Below are positions 38,791 through 47,756 of a DNA stretch of 64,000 nt, piece after piece (within the stretch, counting starts at the first letter, position 1; every line of letters begins with the position of its first letter). The notes under the pieces were generated by a model. It was not told where the DNA came from. It saw only the letters and a list, made by a program, of their open reading frames with translations, and made no database searches. A program made the translations under genes and the position numbers. The DNA comes from Streptomyces formicae (GTDB lineage Bacteria > Actinomycetota > Actinomycetes > Streptomycetales > Streptomycetaceae): contig NZ_CP022685.1 of assembly GCF_002556545.1 (NCBI RefSeq), positions 2,852,001-2,916,000 on the forward strand, written 5' to 3'.

Positions 38791-39309
38791 ATGGCCACGC
38801 ATGTGCTCCACTCCAAGCCCAAGGGCCACAGGCGCCGCATCATCCTCGACGAGGACCTGCCCGTCGACCACCGGCTGAGCAAGGTCTACCGCGTCGGCGC
38901 GGGCCTGATGGGGCTCGTCCTGCTCGCCTTCGGCGTCCTCGGCCTCATCGACAGGATCGGCTTCTTCGACACCCGCGGCGACACCGTCGCGGGGCTCAAC
39001 ACCAACGGCGCGCTGAGCATCCTGTCCATCGCCGTCGGTCTGCTGCTCTTCGTCGGCATGGTGATCGGCGGCAACACCGCGTCGACGCTGAACATGACGC
39101 TCGGCGTCCTGTTCCTGCTCAGCGGCTTCGTCAATCTCGCCCTGCTCGACACCCGCTACAACTTCCTGGCGTTCCGGATCCAGAACGTCCTGTTCAGCTT
39201 CGTGGTGGGCGTGCTGCTCATGACCTTCGGGATGTACGGCCGGGTCAGCGGCGGGCTGCCGCACGACAACCCGTACTGGAGGGCCCGCCACCCGGATCGG
39301 ACCAGCTGA
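38791..39309 (+). CDS. DUF4383-family membrane protein
   Basis: 172 residues. Basic N terminus, then four hydrophobic helices: GLMGLVLLAFGVLGLIDRIG, LSILSIAVGLLLFVGMVIGG, MTLGVLFLLSGFVNLALLDT and LFSFVVGVLLMTFGMYGR, the DUF4383 layout. ATG 38791 has AAGGAGGCGGAC upstream. No function known. It precedes the aldolase gene by 23 bases without clear coupling. Confidence 0.85.
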   Translation: MATHVLHSKPKGHRRRIILDEDLPVDHRLSKVYRVGAGLMGLVLLAFGVLGLIDRIGFFDTRGDTVAGLNTNGALSILSIAVGLLLFVGMVIGGNTASTLNMTLGVLFLLSGFVNLALLDTRYNFLAFRIQNVLFSFVVGVLLMTFGMYGRVSGGLPHDNPYWRARHPDRTS

Positions 39310-39332
39310 AACGGCTGTGCGAATCTGGGGAC

Positions 39333-39989
39333 ATGCTCGACTTCCCCGCGGCTCTCCGGGCCCGGCGCCTCGTCGCCATCGTGCGCGGCACCGACCCGGA
39401 CGCCTCCTTCCGTACGGTCATGACGCTCGTCGAGTCCGGAGTCCCGCTGGTCGAGGTCTCCCTCAGCGGCGCCGACGCCCTGGCCGTCCTGCGCAGGGCG
39501 CGGGCCGAACTGGGCACGGACGCCTGGCTCGGCGCGGGCACCGTCCTCACCGCGGACGACGCGCGCCGGGCGGCCGACGCGGGCGCCAACCTCATCGTCA
39601 CGCCCGGTCTCGGCGCGGGCGTCGAGGAGGCGGGGCGCCTCGGCCTCCCGGTCCTCGGCGGCGTCCTGACGCCCACCGACGTCATCGCGGCCCGGACCGC
39701 GGGCGTGACGGCGCTGAAGATCTTCCCCGCGTCGGCGATGGGCGGCCCCGGCTACCTCAAGGCACTGCGCGCCCCCTTCCCCGACACCCCCTTCGTGCCG
39801 GTCGGCGGCGTGGACGCGGCGGCCGCCGAGGCGTACCTGGCACTCGGCGCGGTCGCGGTGGGCGTCGGCTCCCCACTGATCGGCGACGCGGCGGACGGCG
39901 GCGACCTGGGCGCGCTGCGCGCCCGGGCGGCGGAGTTCGTGAAGGTGACGGAGCCCGTCAAGGCTCCGGAGGAGGCGGTACGCCGATGA
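39333..39989 (+). CDS. eda: KDPG/KHG aldolase-family protein
   Basis: 218 residues, a class I aldolase splitting 2-keto-3-deoxy-6-phosphogluconate (Entner-Doudoroff) or 4-hydroxy-2-oxoglutarate. Glu41 (VEVSLSG), Thr70 (GAGTVL) and Schiff-base Lys129 (KIFPAS) match E. coli Eda E45, T73 and K133. The Arg that binds the phosphate in Eda (LRT) is replaced here (SLSG), so the substrate may differ. The stop overlaps the next ATG (ATGA), so it is co-translated with the kinase. Confidence 0.85.
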   Translation: MLDFPAALRARRLVAIVRGTDPDASFRTVMTLVESGVPLVEVSLSGADALAVLRRARAELGTDAWLGAGTVLTADDARRAADAGANLIVTPGLGAGVEEAGRLGLPVLGGVLTPTDVIAARTAGVTALKIFPASAMGGPGYLKALRAPFPDTPFVPVGGVDAAAAEAYLALGAVAVGVGSPLIGDAADGGDLGALRARAAEFVKVTEPVKAPEEAVRR

Positions 39990-40960
39990 CCGCGGCGCCC
40001 TGCGACGCGGGACCCGACGTCCTCACCCTCGGCGAGACCATGGTCGCGCTGCGCGGCAGCGGCCCGCTCAAGCTGGGCGGCGCCATGAACGTCTCCGTCG
40101 CGGGCGCCGAGAGCAATGTGGCCATCGGCCTGGCCCGCCTCGGCCACACCGTCCGCTGGGCGGGCGCGGTCGGCGACGACGAGGCGGGCGAGCTGGTCCT
40201 GCGCACGCTGCGCGCGGAGGGCGTCGACGTCACCGCCGCCACCCGTGACCCCGCCGCCCCGACCGGCCTGATCCTGTTCGAGCCGCGGCTGCCCGAGGTG
40301 ACCCGGGTGCACTACTACCGCGCGGGCAGCGCGGGATCCCGTCTGTCGCCGGACGACGTGCCCGCCGCCTTCGCCGCGCCCCGGCCGCCGCGCGTGCTGC
40401 ACCTGACCGGCATCACCCCGGCGCTCGGTCCCTCGGCTCGCGACGCCTGCCGCCACGCACTGCGGCTCGCGCGCGAGCACGGCACCGAGGTGTGCCTGGA
40501 CGTCAACTTCCGCTCCCGGCTGTGGAGCCGGGAGGAGGCGGCGGCCGAACTGCGCGAGTGGATTCCGTACGTCGACGTCCTCATCGCCTCCGACGACGAG
40601 CTGCCGCTGTGCCTGCCGGAGAACGGCCCCACCGATGCCCCGGAGAAGTCCCTCGTCGACGGCGGCGTCCGGGAGGTCGTGGTCAAGCTCGGCGCGGACG
40701 GCGCGACGGCTCACACGGCCGACGCCGCACTCCACGCCCCGGCCCGCGAGGTGCGGGCCGTGGACGCGGTGGGCGCGGGCGACGCGTTCGTGGCCGGTTA
40801 CCTCTCGGCGCTGCTCGACAGCACGGACGTACCGACCCGCCTGGACCGCGCGGTCACCACGGGCGCGTTCGCGGTGGCGTCACACGGCGACTGGGAAGGG
40901 GCGCCCACGCGGGCGGAGTTGGACTTGCTGGGATCGGGCCCCGGCACGGTGGTCCGCTAG
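39986..40960 (+). CDS. PfkB-family sugar kinase, 2-keto-3-deoxygluconate kinase type
   Basis: 324 residues. ATG 39986 overlaps the aldolase stop. TLGETMVALRGSGPL and GGAMNVSVAGAESNVAIGLARLGH form the sugar-binding start; DAVGAGDAFVAGYL (GAGD, catalytic Asp) is the PfkB signature near the end. Paired with a KDPG aldolase it would supply 2-keto-3-deoxy-6-phosphogluconate, giving a gluconate/uronate breakdown unit. No sugar regulator is adjacent. Function is inferred from the pair. Confidence 0.85.
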   Translation: MTAAPCDAGPDVLTLGETMVALRGSGPLKLGGAMNVSVAGAESNVAIGLARLGHTVRWAGAVGDDEAGELVLRTLRAEGVDVTAATRDPAAPTGLILFEPRLPEVTRVHYYRAGSAGSRLSPDDVPAAFAAPRPPRVLHLTGITPALGPSARDACRHALRLAREHGTEVCLDVNFRSRLWSREEAAAELREWIPYVDVLIASDDELPLCLPENGPTDAPEKSLVDGGVREVVVKLGADGATAHTADAALHAPAREVRAVDAVGAGDAFVAGYLSALLDSTDVPTRLDRAVTTGAFAVASHGDWEGAPTRAELDLLGSGPGTVVR

Positions 40961-40986
40961 AGGCACGCGCAGGGGGACACCCCGTC

Positions 40987-41031
40987 AGGGGCGCGGGGAA
41001 CTGCGCGACCAGCCACGACGAACCCGCAGCC
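40987..41031 (+). repeat. Interspersed Streptomyces repeat (GGGGCGCGGGGAACTGCGCG type), copy 1
   Basis: AGGGGCGCGGGGAACTGCGC, then GACCAGCCACGACGAACCCG; the same pattern at 51538-51580. Both sit between genes near their 3' ends. A recurrent short repeat in Streptomyces; function unknown. Confidence 0.8.
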
Positions 41032-41051
41032 GACTCCCCTCACCGACGCCC

Positions 41052-41264
41052 TCAGCCGCAGCAGCCCCCACCACAACAACCGCCCCCACCCCCGCCGGAG
41101 GGGGCGGACGGCGCCGAGGACCCCCCGACAGCAACAGCAGACAAAAGCTTCACCGTGTCCTCATGCCCGACAGGGCACACCGCGGGCGCGGACGACTCCG
41201 CCATGGGCCGACTCAACTCGAACGTGTCCCCACAGGACCGGCATCGAAATTCGTAACGAGGCAT
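41052..41264 (-). CDS. FmdB-family zinc-ribbon protein
   Basis: 70 residues. MPRYEFRCRSCGDTFELSRP with C8 and C11 is the FmdB ribbon; the second half has C30 and H34 (CPVGHED) where Cys-x-x-Cys is usual, so the fourth ligand would be His. The tail is Gly/Cys-rich (GGGGGGCCGGGCCG) and might bind metal. ATG 41264. Its role is unknown; FmdB-type proteins regulate amidase genes or bind metals. Confidence 0.82.
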   Translation of the reverse strand: MPRYEFRCRSCGDTFELSRPMAESSAPAVCPVGHEDTVKLLSAVAVGGSSAPSAPSGGGGGGCCGGGCCG

Positions 41265-41274
41265 ACCGCGAAGG

Positions 41275-42120
41275 CTAGCCCGCCCGGAGGAAAGCCCGCA
41301 GGATCTCCTCCCCCGCCGCGACCCCGCGCTCGGGCAGGACCGTGAGCCCCGGCGCCACGAACCCCGTGTCCGCCAGCTCACCGTGCCCCGGCCGCCAGGA
41401 CCGGTCCGCCGCGAGCAGCAGATCCGCGTCGAGCAGCGAGTCCCCCGCCGCGAGGACCTCCTCGGCGCCGACCCGCCGGGCGACCTCCCGTACCGCCGCG
41501 CTCTTGGTGAGCGGCTTCGGCACCGCGTAGATCTTGCGGCCCTGCAACGAGACGGTCCAGCCGCGCCCCTCCGCCCAGGCGGCGAGCTCCTTGACCCAGC
41601 CGTCGGGAAGGAGCGAGCGCTCGACGACGAGGTACGCGAAGAGGTCCTCCGCGACACGCTCCTTGAGCAGCCAGGCCGGGTCGGCGGTGCGCACCAGATG
41701 CGCGCGGACCTCGTCGAGCGAGGCGCACTCGTCGGCGAGACGGCGGGCCACCCGGGCCTGCCAGTCCGGGTCGGACACGCCGTCGACGAGGATATGCCCG
41801 CCGTTGGCGCAGATCGCGAACTCCGGTGCGGGCCCCGGCAGATGGATGCGTCCGTACTGCTCGCGGGTGCGGGTCGTGGTCGGCACGAAGACGGCCGAGC
41901 GCCCCAGTTCGTCGAGGAGTCCGGCGGCCGTCTCGGTGACGTACGACAGGGGCTTGCTGTCGTACACCTCGACGCAGAGCAGGCGCGGCGCTTCGGCGTC
42001 GGGCATGGTCAGACCCAGCGCGGCGGCCGAGTAGATGAGCGTGCGATCGAGGTCGCTCGCGACGATCCGCTTCACGTGACTCGCCTGACTCACTCGACTC
42101 GCCCGACTCACTTCGCTCAC
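41275..42120 (-). CDS. HAD hydrolase of the Ter-linked biosynthetic operon
   Basis: 281 residues. Motif I SDLDRTLIYS (Asp pair), a large cap, motif IV LAAGDSLLDADLL with the acidic pair. GTG 42120 overlaps the stop of the fused PRTase-StiP gene (GTGA), so it is translationally coupled. In Ter islands this phosphatase sits beside PRTase/TRSP and lyase genes, and is thought to finish a nucleoside-like product (inference by Anantharaman and colleagues). The substrate is unknown. A Ser-rich N terminus (SEVSRASRVSQASH) is repeat-like. Confidence 0.82.
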   Translation of the reverse strand: MSEVSRASRVSQASHVKRIVASDLDRTLIYSAAALGLTMPDAEAPRLLCVEVYDSKPLSYVTETAAGLLDELGRSAVFVPTTTRTREQYGRIHLPGPAPEFAICANGGHILVDGVSDPDWQARVARRLADECASLDEVRAHLVRTADPAWLLKERVAEDLFAYLVVERSLLPDGWVKELAAWAEGRGWTVSLQGRKIYAVPKPLTKSAAVREVARRVGAEEVLAAGDSLLDADLLLAADRSWRPGHGELADTGFVAPGLTVLPERGVAAGEEILRAFLRAG

Positions 42121-44597
42121 TTGGCCGCCACCGCCCTGCCGTCCGCGCCCGTCGCGCCGCGCGTGTACTTGGGGTGGATCAACCCGACGCAGGTGTACGG
42201 GAGTTCGGCCACCTCCTCGACGGGCACGCCGCGCTGCTCGGCGAGTAGCCGCACGTGGTCGAGGTCGGCGCCCGCGCCCGCGCGGGCCAGGATCTTCCAG
42301 GGGACGCGGCGCAGGAGCACGCGGGTCGTCTCACCGACGCCGGGCTTGACGAGGTTCACGTCGTGGATGCCCAGCTCCTCACTGATCCGCTCGACGGCGG
42401 CCCAGCCCTCCCAGGTGGGTGCGCGATCGGCGGCGAGGACCTCCTTGACCTGCGTGTCCACCGCGTCCGCGACCTCCCCGAAGCGGGCCGCGACGGTGTC
42501 GACGAAGTCGCCCGACACATCGGTGTCCGCGAGTTCGCGGTAGAACTTCGCGCCGTGGAAGTCGTCGGGCCCGACCAGGTCGGCGCGGAGCACGGTGCGC
42601 GAAATGAGCCCGGACACCGTGGAGTTGAGGCAGGCGGAGGGGATGAGGAAGTCCTCGCGGGTGCCGTAGGTGCGGACGCACGAACCGGGGTCGGCGAGCA
42701 CCGCGATCTCCGGGCTGAACCCGGCGGGACCGCCGCCTTCCTCGAACTCCCGCACGGCGTCGGCCAGTTCGCGGGTGATGGCACCCTTGCCCGTCCAGCC
42801 GTCGACGAAGACGACGTCGGCCGGGTCGTGGTGGGCGGCGAGCCAGCGCAGCGCGTTGGCGTCGATGCCCCGGCCGCGCACGATGGAGACGGCGTAGTGG
42901 GGCAGGTCGAGGCCGTGCCGGTGCGCGGCCCAGCGGCGCATCAGGACGCCGACGGGGGTGCCCGCGCGGGCCAGCGACACCAGGACGGGGCGCGGCGACC
43001 GTTCGGCGAGCACGGTCTCGGTGACGGTGCCGACGGCGCGGGCGATGCGCGCGGCCGAGGTGTCGAGCGCGGCGCGGAAGAGGTCCTGGTACTGGGCGCT
43101 CGGCTGGTACTCGACCGGCAGCGACTCGGCGTAGTGCGCGCCGCCGCTCTGTATCGCCTCCTCGCGCTCCTCCGTGGGCGCTTCGAGCGTCACGTCGGAG
43201 AGGTCCTGGAGCAGCCAGCCGACGTCCTCGGGCGCGTACGAGGAGAAGGTGGGACCGCGGAGGGGCTCGGGGAGCATGGTGGGCCTTTCGGGGGCGCACG
43301 ACGAGTCGTACGAGGGAGCGCACGACGGGACGTACGACGGGATGACGGCCAGCAGGACCTGCCCCGTGTGCGCGGAGAGCTGCGCCAACAGGCCGTCGGG
43401 TGCGTGCAGTTGGGGGGTGTCCGCGGCCGAGTCGACGACGGCGACGATCGCGTCGAAGCCGCCGCCCGCGACGTTGTAGGCGTAGCGGGTGCCCGGCCCG
43501 TCGGCCGGGTCGTCGTGCGCGGGGAAGGCGATGCGCGTGCGGATCGCGTAGCCGGGGTCGTCCACGGCGAGCACCGGCGAGCGGGTCGTGGTGGAGAACC
43601 GCACCTCGGCGCCGCCGCGCCGCTCCAGCTCCACGCCGAGCGCGAGCGGCGCGTACATGAGCTCCTCGAAGCCGAGGACGAGCACGCGGCGCGCGCCGCC
43701 GTCCAGGGCATCGGCGACGCGGGCCGCCATGCCGGGCAGCGCCGCCGCGAGCGCGGCGCGGTGCGCGGGGGTGAAGCCGTGCCGGCCGCCGTCGGGTATC
43801 TCCCGCGGCCAGTCCAGCTCGACGCGGGCGACCTGGGCGCGCTCCCCGCGCGGCCGCGGCACCGCGGCGCTCTCGTGCTCGGCGACCAGCGCCTGCCCCT
43901 TCTCCAGGACGCCGTCCGGCAGCCGGACCGTCCCGGAGGCCGTCGCGATCAGGTCGACGCGCGCGCCGATCTCGCGGGCGAAGTCCGCGAGGCGCCCCCG
44001 GTCGTCCGGCGAGCGCATGTCGACGAGGGCCACGATGACGTAACGGCCGCGCGGGAAGCGCTCGTGCAGGGCGCGGATGGTGTTGAGGACCGTGTTGCCG
44101 GTGGAGAACTCGTCGTCGACCAGGACCAGCGGCCCGTCCCCTGCGAGCAGCCCGGGGTCCTCCGGCAGCAGCAGGTGCGAGGTGGCGTGCGAGTGGGACT
44201 CCTCGAAGCCGCCCGCGCGCTCGACGCCTTCGACCGGGCGCCGGGTGGAGTGCAGGTACGGCGCGAGGCCGAGGCCGTCCGCGACCGAGTGGCCGAGGCC
44301 GGTGGCCGTCTCCGCGTAGCCGAGGACGACGGCGCGCCGGGCCTCCACGTCGCCGAGCAGTTCCCGCACCCGGACGCCGAGATCGTGCCCGGCCGCGTGG
44401 ACGACGGAGGGGCGCTGCGGCACGTGCTTGCCCAGCACGTTCGACACCAGGAGGTGCGCCCGCTTGGGGTTGCGGCGCAGCGCGAGCCCAAGCAGGCCGC
44501 GAAGCCCCTCGTCGCCCTCGAGTCCGACCCCGAGCCGCTCGGCGACCCAGGTACCCGACCACACCGCGTCTTCAGTCACGTACGTCATGTTCCTCAT
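42117..44597 (-). CDS. PRTase-TRSP protein joined to a StiP-PELOTA protein
   Basis: 826 residues in one open frame. N-terminal part (about 1-435): PRPP-binding LVLVDDEFSTGNTVLNTI (PRTase_2) then a TRSP domain (RRVLVLGFEELMYAPLAL). C-terminal part (about 441-826): StiP-like domain (TFSSYAPEDVGWLLQDL, VVFVDGWTGKGAITRELA, a second PRPP loop) and PELOTA RNA-binding end (VNLVKPGVGETTRVLLRR, PYTCVGLIHPKYTRG). These are usually two genes. They meet at a doubled 8-residue linker (PSYVPSCA, PSYDSSCA). ATG 43277, with GAAAGG upstream, could also start StiP alone. A Ter-linked nucleoside-like pathway is inferred. Confidence 0.8.
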   Translation of the reverse strand: MRNMTYVTEDAVWSGTWVAERLGVGLEGDEGLRGLLGLALRRNPKRAHLLVSNVLGKHVPQRPSVVHAAGHDLGVRVRELLGDVEARRAVVLGYAETATGLGHSVADGLGLAPYLHSTRRPVEGVERAGGFEESHSHATSHLLLPEDPGLLAGDGPLVLVDDEFSTGNTVLNTIRALHERFPRGRYVIVALVDMRSPDDRGRLADFAREIGARVDLIATASGTVRLPDGVLEKGQALVAEHESAAVPRPRGERAQVARVELDWPREIPDGGRHGFTPAHRAALAAALPGMAARVADALDGGARRVLVLGFEELMYAPLALGVELERRGGAEVRFSTTTRSPVLAVDDPGYAIRTRIAFPAHDDPADGPGTRYAYNVAGGGFDAIVAVVDSAADTPQLHAPDGLLAQLSAHTGQVLLAVIPSYVPSCAPSYDSSCAPERPTMLPEPLRGPTFSSYAPEDVGWLLQDLSDVTLEAPTEEREEAIQSGGAHYAESLPVEYQPSAQYQDLFRAALDTSAARIARAVGTVTETVLAERSPRPVLVSLARAGTPVGVLMRRWAAHRHGLDLPHYAVSIVRGRGIDANALRWLAAHHDPADVVFVDGWTGKGAITRELADAVREFEEGGGPAGFSPEIAVLADPGSCVRTYGTREDFLIPSACLNSTVSGLISRTVLRADLVGPDDFHGAKFYRELADTDVSGDFVDTVAARFGEVADAVDTQVKEVLAADRAPTWEGWAAVERISEELGIHDVNLVKPGVGETTRVLLRRVPWKILARAGAGADLDHVRLLAEQRGVPVEEVAELPYTCVGLIHPKYTRGATGADGRAVAAK

Positions 44598-44654
44598 GTT
44601 CGATATGTTCGATCAGCCGGCGAGCCCGGCGATGGAGCCTGGGGTTCCGGCGGT

Positions 44655-45824
44655 TCAACCGGGTATCCCTGCCGCGAGCAGCTCCACGAAGCCGACGTCC
44701 TCCCTGGCGACGCCGAAGACCTCGGCACGCCGCAGGGTCCGCTCGGCCCAGGCGCGGTGCGGCTTCACCTCGTTCATCTTGTTCGTGTACGAGGAGCGCA
44801 GCACGCCGCCCCCGCCCCGCTCCGGGCGCAGGATGTCCTCGGCGTCGCTGAACTCCTCGTGGCTGACCACCGAGAGCGCGTGCACGGGCAGGACGTGGGA
44901 GGGGTGGATGCAGGTCTTGCCGAGCAGTCCGTTGGCGCGGTCGAGCTCGATCTCGCGGAGCAGCCCGTCCATGTCGTGCTCGATGAGGGCCTGGCGCAGT
45001 TCGTCGGCGCGGCCCTCCAGGAAGGGGCTGCGGCGCAGCTGCGGCTTGAACATCCGCTCCTGGACCCGGAAGTACTCCCACACGGGCCCGGTCACCGTGA
45101 AGCCCGTGCCGTCGGCCCTGCCCAGGACGTTCACCACGTCCGCGATGACGGACGCCACGATCTGTACGTCGTAGGCGGTCATGTCGGGCGGCCTGCGCAG
45201 GCCGTACGCCGAGCAGAAGTCGGTGACGCCGAGGCGCAGGGCGAGCACCCGGTCGCGGTACTTGTCGACGGTGCGGGCGATCCCGGCGAGCGTCTCCGCG
45301 CGGCTCTCCAGGTGCAGCAGCTCGGGCGACTCCAGGACGGGCATGGCGAACAGCCTGCGGCCCTCCGGCGTGCCGCCCGCCGCCTCGGTGAGCGCCTCCA
45401 GGAAGGGCACGCCCCGCTCTTCGGTGAATTTGGGCAGTACGAATCCGGACAACAATCCGATGCCCGGGCCGAGCCTGTTGACCAGGTCGGGTATCTGTTC
45501 GGCGACCCGCACCCTGATGAAGAGCAGCGGCGGCTCCACGCCGCGTTCCACCAGGTCGGAGAATTGCCGGACCAGGTTCTCCTCGGCGGCCGCGACGTCC
45601 GCGTCGTCGATGGAGTCCTCCAGGCACAGCACCATGGAGGTCACTCCGCGCCCGGCCTGTTTCAGGATGTCGTCGGCGAGGCGGGGGCGGGTCGCGGGGC
45701 TGTAGAGCGTGCCGCCGAGGGCGGGCGCGAGCAGGTGTGGGGCGGAGTCCGCGCTGAAGGCACCCGGCTCCCGGTGGAAGAGGCGCTGTCGCACCTCTGG
45801 GGCGATGTGCCCGAAATGACGCAT
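44655..45824 (-). CDS. HpcH/HpaI-family lyase of the Ter operon
   Basis: 389 residues. ATG 45824 (RBS AGGGG) opens MRHFGHIAPEVRQRLFHREP, the start typical of Ter-linked members. The TIM-barrel aldolase/citrate-lyase fold shows MVLCLEDSIDD (metal Glu/Asp), SGFVLPKF, VLESPELLH, RLGVTDFCSAYG and CIHPSHV. It probably cleaves or makes a carbon-carbon bond in the Ter-linked pathway. It starts 247 bases divergent from a TerD-like gene and lies 57 bases before the PRTase gene: an operon of three genes. Confidence 0.87.
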   Translation of the reverse strand: MRHFGHIAPEVRQRLFHREPGAFSADSAPHLLAPALGGTLYSPATRPRLADDILKQAGRGVTSMVLCLEDSIDDADVAAAEENLVRQFSDLVERGVEPPLLFIRVRVAEQIPDLVNRLGPGIGLLSGFVLPKFTEERGVPFLEALTEAAGGTPEGRRLFAMPVLESPELLHLESRAETLAGIARTVDKYRDRVLALRLGVTDFCSAYGLRRPPDMTAYDVQIVASVIADVVNVLGRADGTGFTVTGPVWEYFRVQERMFKPQLRRSPFLEGRADELRQALIEHDMDGLLREIELDRANGLLGKTCIHPSHVLPVHALSVVSHEEFSDAEDILRPERGGGGVLRSSYTNKMNEVKPHRAWAERTLRRAEVFGVAREDVGFVELLAAGIPG

Positions 45825-46070
45825 GAGATCCCCTGCTATCGCCTGTTTCGTCGACGCGGCCCGACATGATGTGGCCGGTAATAGTACGTAGAGAGGCCTG
45901 TCGGGGGTTCCCACCGGGCATGAACTTCAGGTAACCCGGCCAAGACACACACGCAGACCACACAACCGTCGCACGCCCCTGCCCCTCGCAGGTCAGGCGC
46001 CTGTCGACGCGACCGGGCCGGTGAGGCCCCCACGTTGTCCCGCCGGGGCGGGGGAAGGCAGGATGACCGC

Positions 46071-46949
46071 ATGACGCACGCCATGCTGAAGGGGTCGAAC
46101 GTCCCGCTCGAAGCCACGGCGGTCCGCGCCGTGCTGCGCTGGACCCCGGGCCAGGGCGTCCCCGACGTCGACGCCTCCGCGCTGCTCCTCGGCGGCGAAG
46201 GACGGGTCCGCTCCGACGAGGACTTCGTCTTCTACAACCAGCCGCGTCACCCCGCGGGCAAGGTCTGGCGGCTCGGCAAGAAGCGGGTGGCCGAGGGGCT
46301 CACCGACACCATCCAGACGGATCTGGCGGGCATGGACCCGGCCGTGAGCCGGGTGCTCCTCGCCGCGTCCGCGGAGGGCGTCTCCTTCCAGCACGTACCG
46401 GCACTGCGCATCCTGCTGTACGACGCGGCAGTCACCGACGCCGAACCGCTGGCGTACTTCGACATCACGCCGCAGACCGGCGAGGAGACCGCGCTGATCT
46501 GCGGGGAGCTCTACCGGCGCGGCGAGGGCTGGAAGTTCCGGGCCCTCGGCGAGGGGTACTCCAACGGCCTCGAAGGTCTGGCGTCCGACTTCGGGATCTC
46601 GGTGGACGACACGGACTCCGCCGGGTCCCAGCCACCGCCCGCCGCGTTCCCCCCGCCGCCCGCCTCGTTCCCGCTGCCGCCGCAGCAGCCCGCGCACCAG
46701 CCGTCGATCGCGCAGCCCGCCCCGCAGACGGCCCCGCAGCCCGCGTACGGCTATCCGCCCGCGCCGCCCCGGCACCCGGCGCCCCAGCCCGCGTACGGCT
46801 ACCCTCCGGCGGCTCCCACCCAGCCCACGCCGGTCGTCGCCGCCGCGCCGGTCGCGCAGCCGTCGTACGGCTATCCGCAGCCGGTCGCCCCGATGCCGGA
46901 CCCGAACTTCCGGCTGCCTCCGCAGGGCCCGCAGTTCCTGCCCCGCTGA
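46071..46949 (+). CDS. Divergent TerD-family protein with Pro/Tyr-rich tail
   Basis: 292 residues. The first 180 show the TerD fold (VPDVDASALLLGG, FVFYNQP, GEETALICGELYRRGEGWKF, ALGEGYSNGLEGLASDFGI). The acidic calcium loop of TerD ([13 protein letters not shown]) is replaced by HPAGKVWRLGKKRVAEG, so calcium binding is doubtful. The tail carries QPAYGYPP repeats (twice plus variants). ATG 46071 follows GGGGGAAGG; MLKGS (46080) is the alternative. The tail may bind a partner. Confidence 0.85.
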   Translation: MTHAMLKGSNVPLEATAVRAVLRWTPGQGVPDVDASALLLGGEGRVRSDEDFVFYNQPRHPAGKVWRLGKKRVAEGLTDTIQTDLAGMDPAVSRVLLAASAEGVSFQHVPALRILLYDAAVTDAEPLAYFDITPQTGEETALICGELYRRGEGWKFRALGEGYSNGLEGLASDFGISVDDTDSAGSQPPPAAFPPPPASFPLPPQQPAHQPSIAQPAPQTAPQPAYGYPPAPPRHPAPQPAYGYPPAAPTQPTPVVAAAPVAQPSYGYPQPVAPMPDPNFRLPPQGPQFLPR

Positions 46950-46982
46950 CGCTGCTTCCGGGCTCTTGCCGGTGCAGGCCGC

Positions 46983-47720
46983 TCAGCCCACCTTCGACTT
47001 GTAGCCCCTGCCCCACTGCAGGCCCCAGCCGTACAGCCGGTCGAGTTCCGCCTGGAAGCCGTAGACGAACTTCACCTCGCGGCGCACCACCAGCTCGCCC
47101 TTGACGTTCTCGATGGAGACGACGGCGCACGAGCGGGCCTGCGGCTGGCGCTCGTCCAGGTCGATCTCGATCCGCGGGCCGTTGCTGGGGTAGAGCGTGA
47201 CCTTGGCGTGCGTACGGTCGAAGGCGGGGGTCTGGTCGTAGATGTACACGAAGACCAGCAGCCGCTTGATCGACTCGCGGTGGTCGAGGTTGACGTAGAG
47301 CGTCTCGCCCGATCCCGAACCGAACCGGTCGTCGCCGCTGCCCTTCACGTACGGCGGCGAGTTGAGGCTCCCGAAGAAGTGCCCCAGCGGCTGCACCACG
47401 CCCTTCTCGCCGTCGGTGAGCTCGTAGAGGCAGCCGAGGTCGAGGTCGACGTTGACCATGCTCTGCGTGTGCGCCTGGACCGGCTCGGGCCGGAACATCT
47501 GGAAGGGGTGGCGCAGCAGACCGCCGCCGCGCTGCTTGCCGAGGAGGTCGGAGGTGCGCATCTGCCAGGAGAGGTTGACGCGCAGGTTGCCGCTGGCCGC
47601 GCCCTGTTTGCTGAGCGAGACCGTCGGGTGTCGTTTGGTCAGTTCGATGGAGTTGGTCGCGGCGCTGCCCGATTCGTAGTCCATCGAACGCCCACGCCAC
47701 AGACCGTCCCAGAAGGACAT
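46983..47720 (-). CDS. TerA-like (TerD-superfamily) protein
   Basis: 245 residues. VSLSKQGAASGNLRVNLSW (about 34-52) is the superfamily start, then VNVDLDLGCLYELTDGEKG (Asp residues), FGSLNSPPYVKGSGDDRFG, IDLDERQPQARSCAV and the closing QWGRGYKSKV. This resembles the TerA/TerF branch, which combines with TerD paralogues. ATG 47720. It is convergent with the Pro/Tyr-tailed TerD gene. Confidence 0.82.
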   Translation of the reverse strand: MSFWDGLWRGRSMDYESGSAATNSIELTKRHPTVSLSKQGAASGNLRVNLSWQMRTSDLLGKQRGGGLLRHPFQMFRPEPVQAHTQSMVNVDLDLGCLYELTDGEKGVVQPLGHFFGSLNSPPYVKGSGDDRFGSGSGETLYVNLDHRESIKRLLVFVYIYDQTPAFDRTHAKVTLYPSNGPRIEIDLDERQPQARSCAVVSIENVKGELVVRREVKFVYGFQAELDRLYGWGLQWGRGYKSKVG

Positions 47721-47756
47721 GCCGCCCCCAAGTGCCCTCGTGCCCCGTACGGATAC

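Noticed and set aside
36025..39291. A 1088-codon open frame on the minus strand
   Set aside because: Antisense to DUF4097, coiled-coil and DUF4383 genes; composition and lack of motifs show it is a shadow.
42255..45869. A 1204-codon open frame on the plus strand
   Set aside because: It is antisense to the Ter enzyme genes, is rich in Arg/Gly/Val, and has no domain; a GC-driven shadow.
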